From positions 124,710 to 188,709 of the forward strand of contig NZ_NKYF01000004.1 of NCBI RefSeq assembly GCF_002262885.1: a stretch of DNA of 64,000 nt. Reading direction: 5' to 3'. A program made the translations under genes and the position numbers. Positions 37,626 through 46,239 of this stretch are shown here, in pieces. Positions within the stretch are counted from its first letter, which is position 1. The number at the start of each line of letters is the position of its first letter. Source of the stretch: Pseudonocardia sp. MH-G8. GTDB taxonomy: Bacteria; Actinomycetota; Actinomycetes; Mycobacteriales; Pseudonocardiaceae. The notes beneath the pieces are model-generated. The model did not search any database. It worked only from the letters and a program-made list of their open reading frames with translations, and was not told the origin of the DNA.

Positions 37626-38554
37626 GCACGCCGATCGTGATCGACACCGACCCGGGCGTCGACGACGCCGTGGCGATCATGCTGGCGCTGGCCTCGCCGG
37701 AGGTCGAGGTCCGGGCGATCACCACGGTGTTCGGGAACGTCGCGTTGGAGTCGACCACCGCGAACGCGGGCCGGATCCTCGCGCTGTGCGACCGCGCCGA
37801 CGTCCCGGTCGCCGCCGGCGCCGCGCGGCCGCTGGTGCACCCGCAGCGCGAACGCGCGCAGCAGTGGCACGGCGGCGACGGCCTCGGCGGGCGGGCCTCC
37901 GCCCTCCCCGCCCCCGCCGCGGAACCCGAGGCCCGTGGCGCGGTCGAGACGATGGCCGCGGTGTTGCGGGCGTCCGCGGAGCCGGTGACGTTGGTACCGA
38001 TCGGCCCGCTGACGAACGTGGCGCTCCTGCTCGCGGTGCACCCGGAGCTGACGTCGCGCATCACCCGGATCGTCTGGATGGGCGGCTCCCTCGGGGCCGG
38101 CAATACGAGTGGGGCGGCCGAGTTCAACGCACACTGCGACCCGGAGGCCGCGCACCGGGTGCTCACGCAGGCCGACGTGCCGGTCACGATGGTGCCGCTG
38201 GACCTCACGCTGCGTTGCCCCGCAGGCCCCGCCTGGCTCGACTCGCTCGCCGGCGCCGGCCCCCGCTGCGGCGAGCTCGCGCAGGTGATCGCGCACTACC
38301 GGGCCGCCTACCGCGCCCGCTACGGCATGGACGCGGTGGCCGTACACGACGCCGTCGCGGTGCTGGAGGCCGTGCTGCCGGGCACGCTGCGCACTACGGC
38401 GATGCCGATCGAGGTGGCCTGCGACTTGGGCCCGGCCCGCGGGGCAACGGTCGCGATGCCCCTGGGTCCGGGTCCGAGCGTGCAAGTGGCCCTGGAGGCC
38501 GACACAGACGCGGTACTGACCGAGATCCTGGAACGCCTGAGCCGCCTGAACTGA
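37622..38554 (+). CDS. Nucleoside hydrolase (IunH/Rih family)
   Basis: 310 residues. IVIDTDPGVDDAVAIMLAL gives the DTDPGVDD calcium-binding/catalytic motif. NVALLLAVHPEL and the AEFNAHCDPEAAH region belong to the active site. It splits nucleosides into base and ribose, working with the overlapping ribokinase gene upstream (GTGA). A G-rich sequence follows 20 nt after the stop. Confidence 0.9.
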   Translation: MSTPIVIDTDPGVDDAVAIMLALASPEVEVRAITTVFGNVALESTTANAGRILALCDRADVPVAAGAARPLVHPQRERAQQWHGGDGLGGRASALPAPAAEPEARGAVETMAAVLRASAEPVTLVPIGPLTNVALLLAVHPELTSRITRIVWMGGSLGAGNTSGAAEFNAHCDPEAAHRVLTQADVPVTMVPLDLTLRCPAGPAWLDSLAGAGPRCGELAQVIAHYRAAYRARYGMDAVAVHDAVAVLEAVLPGTLRTTAMPIEVACDLGPARGATVAMPLGPGPSVQVALEADTDAVLTEILERLSRLN

Positions 38555-38574
38555 CTCCCGACCCGCACCTTGGA

Positions 38575-38589
38575 GGGCGGGAGGGCGGG
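38575..38589 (+). other. G-quadruplex motif at the 3' end of the nucleoside hydrolase gene
   Basis: GGG-C-GGG-A-GGG-C-GGG: four G-triplets with 1-nt loops, among the most stable quadruplex patterns. It lies in the 43-bp gap between two convergent genes, and would be in the RNA of the + gene. It may replace a stem-loop terminator. Confidence 0.6.
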
Positions 38590-38597
38590 AGTGCGGT

Positions 38598-39236
38598 TCA
38601 GGCGATGCCGTGTTCTATCGCGTAGCGGACCAGCGCCGCTCGGCTGTGCAGGTGCAGCTTGCGCAGGACGTTCTGCACGTGGTTCTCCACCGTGCGCGGC
38701 GACAGGACCAGGCGGGAGGCGATCTGGCGGGCGGTGAAGCCCTCGACCACGAGCCGCACGACGTCGGCCTCGCGCTCGGTGAGCGGGCGGGACTCCTCCC
38801 GGCCCCCGGCGGGGCGGCCGAACTCCTCGAGGAGCACGTCGGCGAGGCCGGGGCTGAACACCACCTCCCCCGCGGAGGTGCGGCGCACGGCGTCGCCCAG
38901 GTCGATGGGGGCGACCGGGCCCGCGAGGTGGCTGGTGGCGCCGGCGCGCACCGCGGCGAGGGCGACCGCGTGGTCGGGCCGGCCCGACAGCGTGACCACC
39001 GGGACGTGCGGCGCGGCGGCGGAGAGGGCGGCGACGGCCTCGAGCGGCGCCGCACCCCCGTCCAGCTCGACCACGGCGACGTGCGGGCCGCGCCGGGCCA
39101 CGAACTCCTCCGCCTCGCCCGGGGCGACGGTGGCCAGCAGCTCGACACCCCCGCGGACCAGCACCGCCGCCACGTGCGGGGCGGCCTGCGACGCCGTGAT
39201 CAGCACTGCCGTGACCGGTACGCCCCGCACGTTCAT
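38598..39236 (-). CDS. LuxR-type regulator with a degenerate receiver
   Basis: 212 residues from an ATG at 39236. The C-terminal HTH is a normal LuxR one (LTEREADVVRLVVEGFTARQIASRLVLSPRTVENHVQ). The N-terminal ~120 residues fold like a response-regulator receiver, but the two N-terminal Asp are lost (VLITASQA) and the phospho-acceptor is Glu57 (VAVVELDGG) instead of Asp. Phosphorylation is therefore doubtful. It lies 114 bp downstream of the true response regulator at 39350. Confidence 0.8.
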   Translation of the reverse strand: MNVRGVPVTAVLITASQAAPHVAAVLVRGGVELLATVAPGEAEEFVARRGPHVAVVELDGGAAPLEAVAALSAAAPHVPVVTLSGRPDHAVALAAVRAGATSHLAGPVAPIDLGDAVRRTSAGEVVFSPGLADVLLEEFGRPAGGREESRPLTEREADVVRLVVEGFTARQIASRLVLSPRTVENHVQNVLRKLHLHSRAALVRYAIEHGIA

Positions 39237-39349
39237 CCGGCCGGAGCCACCCACCGCGTGATCATGCTCCGGATCCTTCCAAAGAGGAGCTCCGGATTGT
39301 CGCGGTTGCGCGGTCATCACCCGTACGGCCGAGGCGGTCACCGTCGGTG

Positions 39350-40006
39350 TTACTCGTCGGCGATGCCCTGCTCGATCGCGTAACGGGCGAGCTGGACGCG
39401 GTTGTGCAGCTGGAGCTTGCGCAGGGTGCTCTGGACGTGCGTCTCGACGGTGCGGTGCGACACCCCGAGCCGCTCCCCGATCTGGCGCGCCGTGAGCCCC
39501 TTCGCCACCAGGCGCAGCACGTCGGTCTCGCGGTCGGTCAGCGCGGGGACGGCCGGACCGGAGCGCGGCTCCTCCCCCGCGAGCCGGCGGTACTCGCCCA
39601 GCACGAGCCCGGCGAGGCCCGGCGTGAACACCGGGAAGCCGTCCGCCGTGCGCTGCACCGCGGCGAGCAGCTCCTCCGCGCTCGCGGACTTCACGAGGTA
39701 GCCGGCGGCGCCGGCCTTGACCGCCTCCAGGACGTCGGCGTGCTCGCCGCTCGCGGACAGCACGAGGATTCGGGTCCCGGGCAGCGCGTCGAGCACGCCC
39801 TCGATCGCCTGCACCCCCGAGGTCTCCCCGAGGTTCAGGTCCATGAGCACCACCTGCGGCCGGACGGCCTTCGCGATCCGCACCGCTGCATCGGCGTCCG
39901 GCGCGGTGGCGACCACGTCCAGCCCGCGTTCGGTGAGGTCGCGGGCCACGCCCTCGCGCCAGATCGGGTGGTCGTCGACGACCATCACCGTGATCGGTTC
40001 CGTCAC
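39350..40006 (-). CDS. NarL/LuxR response regulator (MacR-type)
   Basis: 218 residues. Full receiver with acidic pair DD11-12 (VMVVDDHPIWREGV) and phospho-acceptor Asp56 (VVLMDLNLGE), then LuxR HTH RETDVLRLVAKGLTARQIGERLGVSHRTVE. GTG start overlaps the stop of the histidine kinase gene (GTGA), so the pair is one translational unit. Targets unknown. Confidence 0.9.
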   Translation of the reverse strand: MTEPITVMVVDDHPIWREGVARDLTERGLDVVATAPDADAAVRIAKAVRPQVVLMDLNLGETSGVQAIEGVLDALPGTRILVLSASGEHADVLEAVKAGAAGYLVKSASAEELLAAVQRTADGFPVFTPGLAGLVLGEYRRLAGEEPRSGPAVPALTDRETDVLRLVAKGLTARQIGERLGVSHRTVETHVQSTLRKLQLHNRVQLARYAIEQGIADE

Positions 40007-41148
40007 GCCCGGTCCTCCACCAGCTCGATGATCCACTCGGTGCCGCGGTCCGGCCCGGTGTCGCAGGTGATCGTGCCACCCAGGTCCTGCACCCGGCCGC
40101 GCATCGACCGAGCCACCCCGAGACGCCCCTCCGCCTCGGCGGCCTCGAGCCTGCCCGCCGCGATGCCCGGTCCCTCGTCCCGCACGCTGATCTCCACCCG
40201 GCCGCCGACGTCCTCGAGCAGCACCCAGGCGCGTGCGTCCGCGCCGACGTGCACCGCGACGTTCGCCAGCGCGGCCCCGACGACGGCCACCAGCTCGTCG
40301 ACGGTGTGCGCCGGCAGCTCGAGCGGGTGCGCGGGCGTCGACACCGTCACGCGCGCCGAGGCGAGCACGCGCAGCGCGGCGGCGAGGTCGCGGCGGCCGC
40401 GATCGTCGACGGGCGCCGATCCCGTGGTGAGCAGGGTGCGCAGCGCGACCTCCTGCTCCCCCGCGAGCGTCCCCAGCTCCCCCGCGGGCCCGCCCAGCTC
40501 CGCGCCACGCCGCCGCACGTAGCCGAGCACCTGCAGCACACCGTCGTGCACCGCGCGCGCCAGCCGCTCCCGCTCGGACATCGCGGCCTCGAACGCGACC
40601 GCGCGACGTACCCGTTCTGCGGAGCGGCGCAGCACCGTGGACGCGAAGCCGATCGTCAGCCCCGCGAGCGTGAGGAGCTGGATGTCGGGCAGCTCCGCCG
40701 CGAGCTCCGCCTGGAACCCCACGAGCGCGGCCGACACCGCCGCCGCGCCCACGATCCCGCCGGGGACGCCGAAGGCGATCGCGCAGGCCAGCACGGCCCC
40801 GGACGTCCAGATCGAGCCCATCACGGGCGCGTCGGCAGCGAGCTGCGCGGAGGTCTGCACCAGCGGCGTGCTGGCCATGACCGCGACCGTCACCACGACG
40901 TCGAGGACGGCCAGCCGCCCGCGCCGCTCGACCGCTGCCGCCGGGCGCCGCAGGTAGACGTAGCCGGAGCCGCCCGTCCAGGCGGCCATCACGACGAGCA
41001 CGCCGACGGCACCCGCGCGCGAGGCGTACGCGTCGAGGGCGAGCAGCACACCGATCGCGGAGCTGACCAGCGTGAGCGCCCGGTAGACGAGCATTCCCCG
41101 CCACAGGGGTTCGAGCGGGTGCTCGACGTCGGCGCCTGGCAGGGTCAC
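40003..41148 (-). CDS. Sensor histidine kinase (MacS-type)
   Basis: 381 residues. N-terminal part with about five hydrophobic segments (residues ~25-170), as in MacS/DUF5931 sensors. H-box RLARAVHDGVLQVLGYVRRR with His201, then a HATPase domain with SVRDEGPGI as the G1 box. The kinase should phosphorylate the response regulator encoded by the overlapping downstream gene. The signal is unknown; MacS proteins in Streptomyces and mycobacteria control cell-wall-related genes. Confidence 0.88.
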   Translation of the reverse strand: MTLPGADVEHPLEPLWRGMLVYRALTLVSSAIGVLLALDAYASRAGAVGVLVVMAAWTGGSGYVYLRRPAAAVERRGRLAVLDVVVTVAVMASTPLVQTSAQLAADAPVMGSIWTSGAVLACAIAFGVPGGIVGAAAVSAALVGFQAELAAELPDIQLLTLAGLTIGFASTVLRRSAERVRRAVAFEAAMSERERLARAVHDGVLQVLGYVRRRGAELGGPAGELGTLAGEQEVALRTLLTTGSAPVDDRGRRDLAAALRVLASARVTVSTPAHPLELPAHTVDELVAVVGAALANVAVHVGADARAWVLLEDVGGRVEISVRDEGPGIAAGRLEAAEAEGRLGVARSMRGRVQDLGGTITCDTGPDRGTEWIIELVEDRA

Positions 41149-41203
41149 GGGGCCAGTGTCCCGGTCGGGACGGCCGCCCCCATCCGCAGGACTACCGGGA
41201 GGA

Positions 41204-42169
41204 CTACTGGGAGGACGCTTTGGTGCCGGTCACGAGCGCGTTGTAGAACCAGCCGCGCGGCACCACCCGGGCCAGCACGGTGGCGTCCAGCCAGGACAGC
41301 CGCTGCCAGGACCGGTAGGCGAACATCGCCCAGCCGAGCCCGAGCTTCCCGGGGGGCACGGCGGCCTCGAACGTCCGGACCGGCCAGCCGAGCATCGCGG
41401 CGCTGAACTCCTCGGTGGCGACGCGGACGTCCCCGGCACCGGCGCGGCGGGCCGTGGCCTCCAGCTCGGCGGGGTCGAAGACGTGGATGTCGACGACGGC
41501 CTCCAGCGCCGCCGCACGGGACGACTCGTCGAGCTCCTCCTGCGGGCGCCGCCAGCCCTGCAGGGGTGGCAGCCTGGTGACGGTCGTGACCGCCTTCCAG
41601 GTGAGCGCGCCGAGCCGGCGGGCGTACCAGTCGCCGGTCTTGGTGGGCTCTCCCGCGAACACGAACCGCCCGCCGGGCCGCAGCACCCGCAGCACCTCGC
41701 GCAGCGCCAGCTCGACGTCCGGGATGTGGTGCAGCACCGCGTGCCCGACGACCAGGTCGAACGTGTCGTCGTCGTAGGGGATGCGCTCGGCGTCGGCCAC
41801 CCGCCCGTCGACGTCCAGGCCGAGGTGCTCGGCGTTGCGCAGGGCGGCCTGCACCATGCCCGGCGAGAGGTCGGTGACCGAGCCGCTCGACGCCACCCCC
41901 GCCTGCATGAGGTTGAGCAGGAAGAACCCGGTGCCGCTGCCCAGCTCGAGCGCACGCCCGTACGGCCACCCCTGCTCGCCCGCCGCGAGCCGGAACCGGT
42001 CGGCGGCGTAGGTGGTGCAGCGCTCGTCGTAGGAGATCGACCACTTCTCGTCGTAGGTGCCGGCCTCCCAGTCGTGGTAGAGCACGTTGGCGAGCTTCCG
42101 GTCGTGCCGCGCCGCGGCCACCTGCTCGGCCGTGGCGTGCGGGTTCGGGGCCGGGTCCGCCGTACTCAT
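41204..42169 (-). CDS. Class I SAM-dependent methyltransferase (Rv3038c-like)
   Basis: 321 residues. ALELGSGTGFFLLNLM is motif I; GHAVLHHIPDVELALREVLRVLRPGG is the post-I region. A large C-terminal extension (about 200-321, with WRRPQEELDESSRAAALEAV and FAYRSWQRLSWLDA) is not part of a plain UbiE domain. Its order beside an enoyl-CoA hydratase gene recalls Rv3038c-echA17. Substrate unknown. Confidence 0.78.
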   Translation of the reverse strand: MSTADPAPNPHATAEQVAAARHDRKLANVLYHDWEAGTYDEKWSISYDERCTTYAADRFRLAAGEQGWPYGRALELGSGTGFFLLNLMQAGVASSGSVTDLSPGMVQAALRNAEHLGLDVDGRVADAERIPYDDDTFDLVVGHAVLHHIPDVELALREVLRVLRPGGRFVFAGEPTKTGDWYARRLGALTWKAVTTVTRLPPLQGWRRPQEELDESSRAAALEAVVDIHVFDPAELEATARRAGAGDVRVATEEFSAAMLGWPVRTFEAAVPPGKLGLGWAMFAYRSWQRLSWLDATVLARVVPRGWFYNALVTGTKASSQ

Positions 42170-42202
42170 GGGTAGGGACCCTATCCGCAGCTACGATCGC
42201 CG

Positions 42203-42553
42203 ATGATGAGCGAGCCACGCGTGACCCCTCCACCCGGAGCATGGGCCTCCGACCGCACCCCGACGCAACCGACCGCGGCCCATGCCGGCGTCGTGGTGTT
42301 CTGCCTCGCGATCTCGGCGGTGCTGGTCCTGGGCAGCGGCGCCATCGGTGGCGGTGGCCTGCTCACCCTGCTCGTCCTGCTGCTGGGCGGCTTCGCCCTC
42401 GTGGTTCCGGTGGCGCTCGTGGCCGGCCTCTGGCGGCAGGCCGGGGCCGCCGTCCGCACGTTGATCGCACTGGCTCTCGCCGCCTGCGCGGTGCTGCTCG
42501 TGCTCGCAGTGGTCCGGGTCGTCGCGGTCGTGCCGCCGCTGCTCGCCGCCTGA
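42203..42553 (+). CDS. Small membrane protein
   Basis: 116 residues with three hydrophobic segments (about 28-48, 54-75 and 85-110) after a proline-rich polar N-terminus. -10 TACGAT at 42192-42197 lies 5 nt before the ATG, so it is leaderless and divergent from the methyltransferase. No domain recognised. Confidence 0.6.
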   Translation: MMSEPRVTPPPGAWASDRTPTQPTAAHAGVVVFCLAISAVLVLGSGAIGGGGLLTLLVLLLGGFALVVPVALVAGLWRQAGAAVRTLIALALAACAVLLVLAVVRVVAVVPPLLAA

Positions 42554-42620
42554 TCCGACTCGGCCGCGGATGGCTGATGCGCGACCCACGCCGCTACCCG
42601 GACTTCGCACACCCAGCCTC

Positions 42621-42652
42621 CACTTCGCACAAGGCCCGCCTTGTGCGAAGTG
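42621..42652. terminator. Perfect 15-bp hairpin between convergent genes
   Basis: CACTTCGCACAAGGC (42621-42635) pairs exactly with GCCTTGTGCGAAGTG (42638-42652) across a 2-nt loop. It lies between the + small membrane gene and the - enoyl-CoA hydratase gene. ACTTCGCAC also occurs 20 bp upstream at 42602. Confidence 0.65.
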
Positions 42653-42684
42653 ACTGGACGGTGTGCGGAGTCCGGTGGTCGGGC

Positions 42685-43464
42685 TCAGCGGCCGGTGAAC
42701 TCCGCCTTGCCGGGGCCGTTGGCCACGAACGACTCCATCCCGATCTTCCGGTCGTCCGTGGCGAACAGTGCCGCGAACAGCTCCGCCTCGATGTCCAGGC
42801 CGGTGCGCAGGTCGGTGTCGAGGCCGCCGTCGATGGCCTTCTTGGCCGCGGCGAGGGCCACCGCGGGCCCGTTCACGAACTGCTCGGCCCACCGGCGCGC
42901 GGCGGCGTAGACCTCGTCGGCCGGGACGACCTCGTCCACCAGCCCGATCTCCAGCGCTTCCTGCGCCTTCACCATCCGGCCGGTGTAGATCAGGTCCTTC
43001 GCGCGGGACGGGCCGATCAGCCGCGCCATCCGCTGCGTACCGCCCCCACCGGGGATGATCCCGAGCAGGATCTCGGGCTGGCCGAGCTTCACGTTGTCGC
43101 CGCAGATTCGCCGGTCGCAACCCAGCGCGACCTCCATGCCGCCGCCGAGGGCGTAACCGGTGATCGCGGCGACCGTCGGCTTGGGCACCTCGGACAGGGC
43201 CCCGAAGCAGGCCGACAGCCGGCGGGCGGTGGTGGCCATGTCCGCGTAGGACATGCCGGTCATCTCCTTGATGTCGGCACCTGCCGCGAACACCTTCTCC
43301 CCGCCGAAGACGATCACAGCGCGCACGTCGGCGCGCCGCGTGGCCTCCTCGGCACAGGCCTTGAGCTCCTCCTGCACCTGCCGGTTGAACGCGTTCATCG
43401 GGGGGCGGTCCAGCCGGATCGTGCCGATCCCACCGTCGACCTCGAGCGTCACGAATTCGGTCAC
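42685..43464 (-). CDS. Enoyl-CoA hydratase/isomerase family (EchA17-like)
   Basis: 259 residues from a GTG at 43464. Crotonase fold with the oxyanion-hole segment FAAGADIKEM, and GYALGGGMEVALGCDRRI followed by LGQPEILLGIIPGGGGTQRMARL, with the Glu residues of enoyl-CoA hydratase. The start overlaps the stop of an alpha/beta hydrolase gene (GTGA). Together with the PPOX gene it forms a three-gene operon. Probably hydrates short to medium enoyl-CoA. Confidence 0.88.
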   Translation of the reverse strand: MTEFVTLEVDGGIGTIRLDRPPMNAFNRQVQEELKACAEEATRRADVRAVIVFGGEKVFAAGADIKEMTGMSYADMATTARRLSACFGALSEVPKPTVAAITGYALGGGMEVALGCDRRICGDNVKLGQPEILLGIIPGGGGTQRMARLIGPSRAKDLIYTGRMVKAQEALEIGLVDEVVPADEVYAAARRWAEQFVNGPAVALAAAKKAIDGGLDTDLRTGLDIEAELFAALFATDDRKIGMESFVANGPGKAEFTGR

Positions 43465-44144
43465 GGCCCGGACCCTAACGCCTCGGCGAGCTCGACCGGG
43501 CGGCTCAACGCGAGGCAGTGCCCCCCGGGCAGCTCCTCGACCTCGACACCGGGCAGCCGCTGCGCCACCACCTTGCGCTGGAACTCCAGCGGGAAGAACC
43601 GGTCGTCGCGGCCCTGCAGGAACCGCGTCGGGATGTCCGGCCACGCCGCCAGCGGCCACGGGGCCTCGAACGGCGTGCCCGACTGCTCCGGAGCGCCCAC
43701 CGCCGTCGCCTCGGCGAGCACATCCGGGGGCAGGTCGTGGAGGAAGTCCTCGAACGGGTCGAAGTCGCCCGGCTCGCGGCCGTCATGGCGCGCCTTCTCG
43801 GCCCGGGCCGCCTCCTGCCCGGTGGCGTCCCACCATTCCCCGGCCGACTCGCCCGGCTTCGGTGTCATCGCGTTCAGCAACACCAACTGCGCCACCGGAA
43901 CGCGCTCGCCGACGAGCGGCACGGTGAACCCGGCCAGTGACTGACCGACGATCACCAGGCCGTCGCGACGCGCACCGACCGCCGCGACCACCGCGTCGGT
44001 GTACTCGGCGAGCCCGGCGCGCTCGTCGGCGGCCGGGAGGTCCACCGCGATCGCCTCGTGGCCTCGGGCCCGCAGCAGCGGCACGACCCGGTGCCAGTAC
44101 CACGCCTGCCCACCGGCCCCGGGCACCAGTACATACGTGCTCAT
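43461..44144 (-). CDS. Alpha/beta hydrolase
   Basis: 227 residues. Oxyanion HGxG-like start YVLVPGAGGQAWYWHRVV, nucleophile Ser in VIVGQSLAGFT and catalytic His in LPGGHCLALSRP. A member of the small alpha/beta hydrolase group acting on esters or thioesters. Overlaps its neighbours by 4 bp on both sides, so translation is probably coupled. Substrate unknown; with an enoyl-CoA hydratase downstream, a thioester is possible. Confidence 0.82.
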   Translation of the reverse strand: MSTYVLVPGAGGQAWYWHRVVPLLRARGHEAIAVDLPAADERAGLAEYTDAVVAAVGARRDGLVIVGQSLAGFTVPLVGERVPVAQLVLLNAMTPKPGESAGEWWDATGQEAARAEKARHDGREPGDFDPFEDFLHDLPPDVLAEATAVGAPEQSGTPFEAPWPLAAWPDIPTRFLQGRDDRFFPLEFQRKVVAQRLPGVEVEELPGGHCLALSRPVELAEALGSGP

Positions 44145-44644
44145 GACCGCCCCCGCTCCGCGAACTGGTCCGCGGTGCCCCCGCCGGGGAACCGCGAGGT
44201 GAAGTCCAGCACACCGACCCAGGTCGGGCGCACCGCGATCCGGGCCATCCGGACACCGGGCCGATCCGACTCGGCCACGGCGGCGCGCCCGCCCTCCTCG
44301 CCCTGGTAGCGGAGCTGGGCCTGCGCGTACTCGGGCACGATCCCGTCGATGTCGGTGACCTCGGCGCGACCGCGCAGCAGCAGCACCTCGGGCGGCATCG
44401 AGGCGGTGTCGATGGTGATCGTGACGTCCGGCCGCGACCGCAGCGCCTCGATCTTGCGGGCGCCGGCGAACGTCCCGAAGACGATCTCCTCGCCCGTCCA
44501 GTGGAAGAGCATCGGGAACACGCGCGGGGTGCCGTCGGCCGCGGTGTAGGCGAGCCGGGCGAGCTCCCGGGAGGCGAGCAGGCGGCGCGCGGTGTCGGTG
44601 GTGATCAGGTCGGGGTGCCCCTGTGGGAGCGTTGCGGTCGTCAT
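44141..44644 (-). CDS. Pyridoxamine-phosphate-oxidase-fold flavin/F420 protein
   Basis: 167 residues. ELARLAYTAADGTPRVFPMLFHWTGEEIVFGT matches the split beta-barrel PPOX family, which binds FMN, F420 or haem. First gene of the PPOX-hydrolase-enoyl-CoA hydratase operon. TAAATT on the minus strand (44656-44651), 6 nt before the ATG, is a likely -10 element within the palindrome at 44646-44660, so it should be controlled by the divergent HxlR regulator. Confidence 0.82.
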   Translation of the reverse strand: MTTATLPQGHPDLITTDTARRLLASRELARLAYTAADGTPRVFPMLFHWTGEEIVFGTFAGARKIEALRSRPDVTITIDTASMPPEVLLLRGRAEVTDIDGIVPEYAQAQLRYQGEEGGRAAVAESDRPGVRMARIAVRPTWVGVLDFTSRFPGGGTADQFAERGRS

Positions 44645-44645
44645 A

Positions 44646-44660
44646 CTCCTAATTTAGGAG
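44646..44660. promoter_or_regulatory. Palindromic operator between the PPOX and HxlR genes
   Basis: CTCCTAA-T-TTAGGAG is a 7-bp inverted repeat with a 1-nt centre, overlapping the leaderless PPOX promoter. HxlR-type proteins bind short palindromes of this kind. TACCGT at 44689-44694 is the -10 of the regulator gene, 6 nt before its ATG. Confidence 0.55.
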
Positions 44661-44700
44661 CGACTACATCTGTTACGCAAGCATTTGCTACCGTGGATCT

Positions 44701-45354
44701 ATGGCTGGAGCCCGGCACTACGACGACCCCTGCGGCGTGGCTCGCGCCTTGGACCTGGTGGGCGAGCGCTGGACGCTGCTCGTCGTCCGGGAGCTGCTGT
44801 TCGGACCGAAGCGCTTCTCCGACCTGGTCCGCGGCCTGCCCGGGATGAGCCAGAACGTCCTGTCGCAGCGGCTGCGGGAGCTGGGCGGCGCCGGGCTCGT
44901 GGAGCGCCGCCGGCTCGGACCGCCGGTCAGCGGGCAGGTCTACGAGCTCACCGAGCGCGGCGCGGCACTGCGACCGGTGGTGATCGAGCTCGCGCGTTGG
45001 GGCAGCCGCGTGCCGACGACGTCGCGCACGGACCTGTCCGCCGACGCCCTGGCCCTCGCCCTGCTCACCACGTTCGACGCCGACGGGGCCGAGGACGTCC
45101 GGATCACGCTGCGGCTGGGCGACGACGCGTTCGCCGCCTCGGTGTCGGGCGGGCGGCTGGAGCTCGTGCGCGGGACGGCCGAGCACGCGGACGCGGAGGT
45201 CCGCACCGACGCCGCGGGCCTGCGCGCGGTGGTCTTCGGAGGCCGCGCGCTGGCCGAGGCGGTGGCGGCCGGCGACGCCGAGGTGGCCGGTGACGCGGAG
45301 AAGGCCGGCCGCTTCCTGCGCCGCTTCCCGCGCCCGGCCGCCGTGGGCACCTGA
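44701..45354 (+). CDS. HxlR-family regulator with C-terminal sterol-carrier-like region
   Basis: 217 residues. The winged HTH (about 1-105) has VGERWTLLVVRELLFGPKRFSDLVRGLPG and QRLRELGGAGLVERRRLG, typical of HxlR/YdhB. Residues 115-215 (ALALLTTFDADGAEDVRITLRL) resemble an SCP2-like ligand-binding domain, as in some actinobacterial HxlR proteins. Divergent from the PPOX operon; leaderless. It probably senses a hydrophobic ligand, but this is inference. Confidence 0.82.
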   Translation: MAGARHYDDPCGVARALDLVGERWTLLVVRELLFGPKRFSDLVRGLPGMSQNVLSQRLRELGGAGLVERRRLGPPVSGQVYELTERGAALRPVVIELARWGSRVPTTSRTDLSADALALALLTTFDADGAEDVRITLRLGDDAFAASVSGGRLELVRGTAEHADAEVRTDAAGLRAVVFGGRALAEAVAAGDAEVAGDAEKAGRFLRRFPRPAAVGT

Positions 45355-45385
45355 GCCGCGTCAGGGGTGCTCCGCGTCAGGAGTG

Positions 45386-46219
45386 CTACCGCAGCCAGGC
45401 CGTGTAGCGGCCCCTGCGCTTCTGCACCGACAGCGGCAGGCCGAAGGTGGCGCTCAGGTTCTCGTCGGTCAGCACGTCGTCCAGCAGGCCTGCGGCCACC
45501 ACTCCGCCCTCGCGCAGCAGCAGCCCGTGGCTGTAGCCCACCGGGATCTCCTCGACGTGGTGGGTGACCAGCACCGACGCCGGCGCCTCCGCGTCGGCGG
45601 CCAGCGCCGTGAGCCGGCCGACGAGGTCCTCGCGCCCGCCCAGGTCGAGCCCGGCGGCGGGCTCGTCGAGCAACAGCAGCTCGGGGTCGGTCATCAGGGC
45701 GCGGGCGATGAGGGTGCGCTTGCGCTCCCCCTCCGACAGCGTGCCGAACTCGCGCCCGGCGAGCTGGCGGACGCCGAGCGCGGCGAGCAGATGGTCGGCG
45801 CGGTCGGTGTCGGCGGCCTCGTAGCGCTCCCGCCACCGGCCGAGCACGCCGTACCCGGCGCTGACGACGACGTCGCGCACCGTCTCCTCGTTCGGCACCC
45901 GCAGCCCCAGCGCCGCGGACGTGAGTCCGACCCGGGTCCGGAGCTCGAAGACGTCCACCCGCCCCAGCCGCTCGCCGAGGACGTGCACGGCACCGACGGT
46001 GGGGTGCAGCTCGGCTGCGGCCAGGCGCAGCAGTGTGGTCTTCCCGGCACCGTTCGGGCCGAGGACCACCCATCGCTCGTCGAGCTCCACCGTCCAGTCG
46101 ACGTCGTGCAGGAGGGTCGCCGCACCACGCCGCACGGCGACGCCGTCCATGCGGACGACGGTGTCGGCAAGATCATCCGCGGTGAGGAATGACTCAGAGT
46201 GTGATCCGGGCGCTGCCAC
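45386..46219 (-). CDS. ABC transporter ATP-binding protein (Rv3041c-like)
   Basis: 277 residues. Walker A GPNGAGKTT, signature FGTLSEGERKRTLI and Walker B LLLLDEPAAGLD are complete. GTG start at 46219; the ATG at 46150 is an alternative. No permease or binding-protein gene is beside it, so its partner is elsewhere. Divergent overlap with the region of glgX: its 5' end covers the TATCCT box of glgX only if the GTG is used. Confidence 0.88.
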   Translation of the reverse strand: MAAPGSHSESFLTADDLADTVVRMDGVAVRRGAATLLHDVDWTVELDERWVVLGPNGAGKTTLLRLAAAELHPTVGAVHVLGERLGRVDVFELRTRVGLTSAALGLRVPNEETVRDVVVSAGYGVLGRWRERYEAADTDRADHLLAALGVRQLAGREFGTLSEGERKRTLIARALMTDPELLLLDEPAAGLDLGGREDLVGRLTALAADAEAPASVLVTHHVEEIPVGYSHGLLLREGGVVAAGLLDDVLTDENLSATFGLPLSVQKRRGRYTAWLR

Positions 46220-46225
46220 GGGCCC

Positions 46226-46231
46226 TATCCT
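46226..46231 (+). promoter_or_regulatory. -10 element of the leaderless glgX
   Basis: TATCCT 8 nt before the GTG at 46240, with no Shine-Dalgarno sequence. It chooses the GTG at 46240 over the GTG at 46189. Confidence 0.45.
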
Positions 46232-46239
46232 CGCCGATC

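Noticed and set aside
45355..45385. Tandem duplication of GCGTCAGG-GTGCT
   Set aside because: Only two copies of about 15 bp after a stop codon; too short to mean more than slippage.
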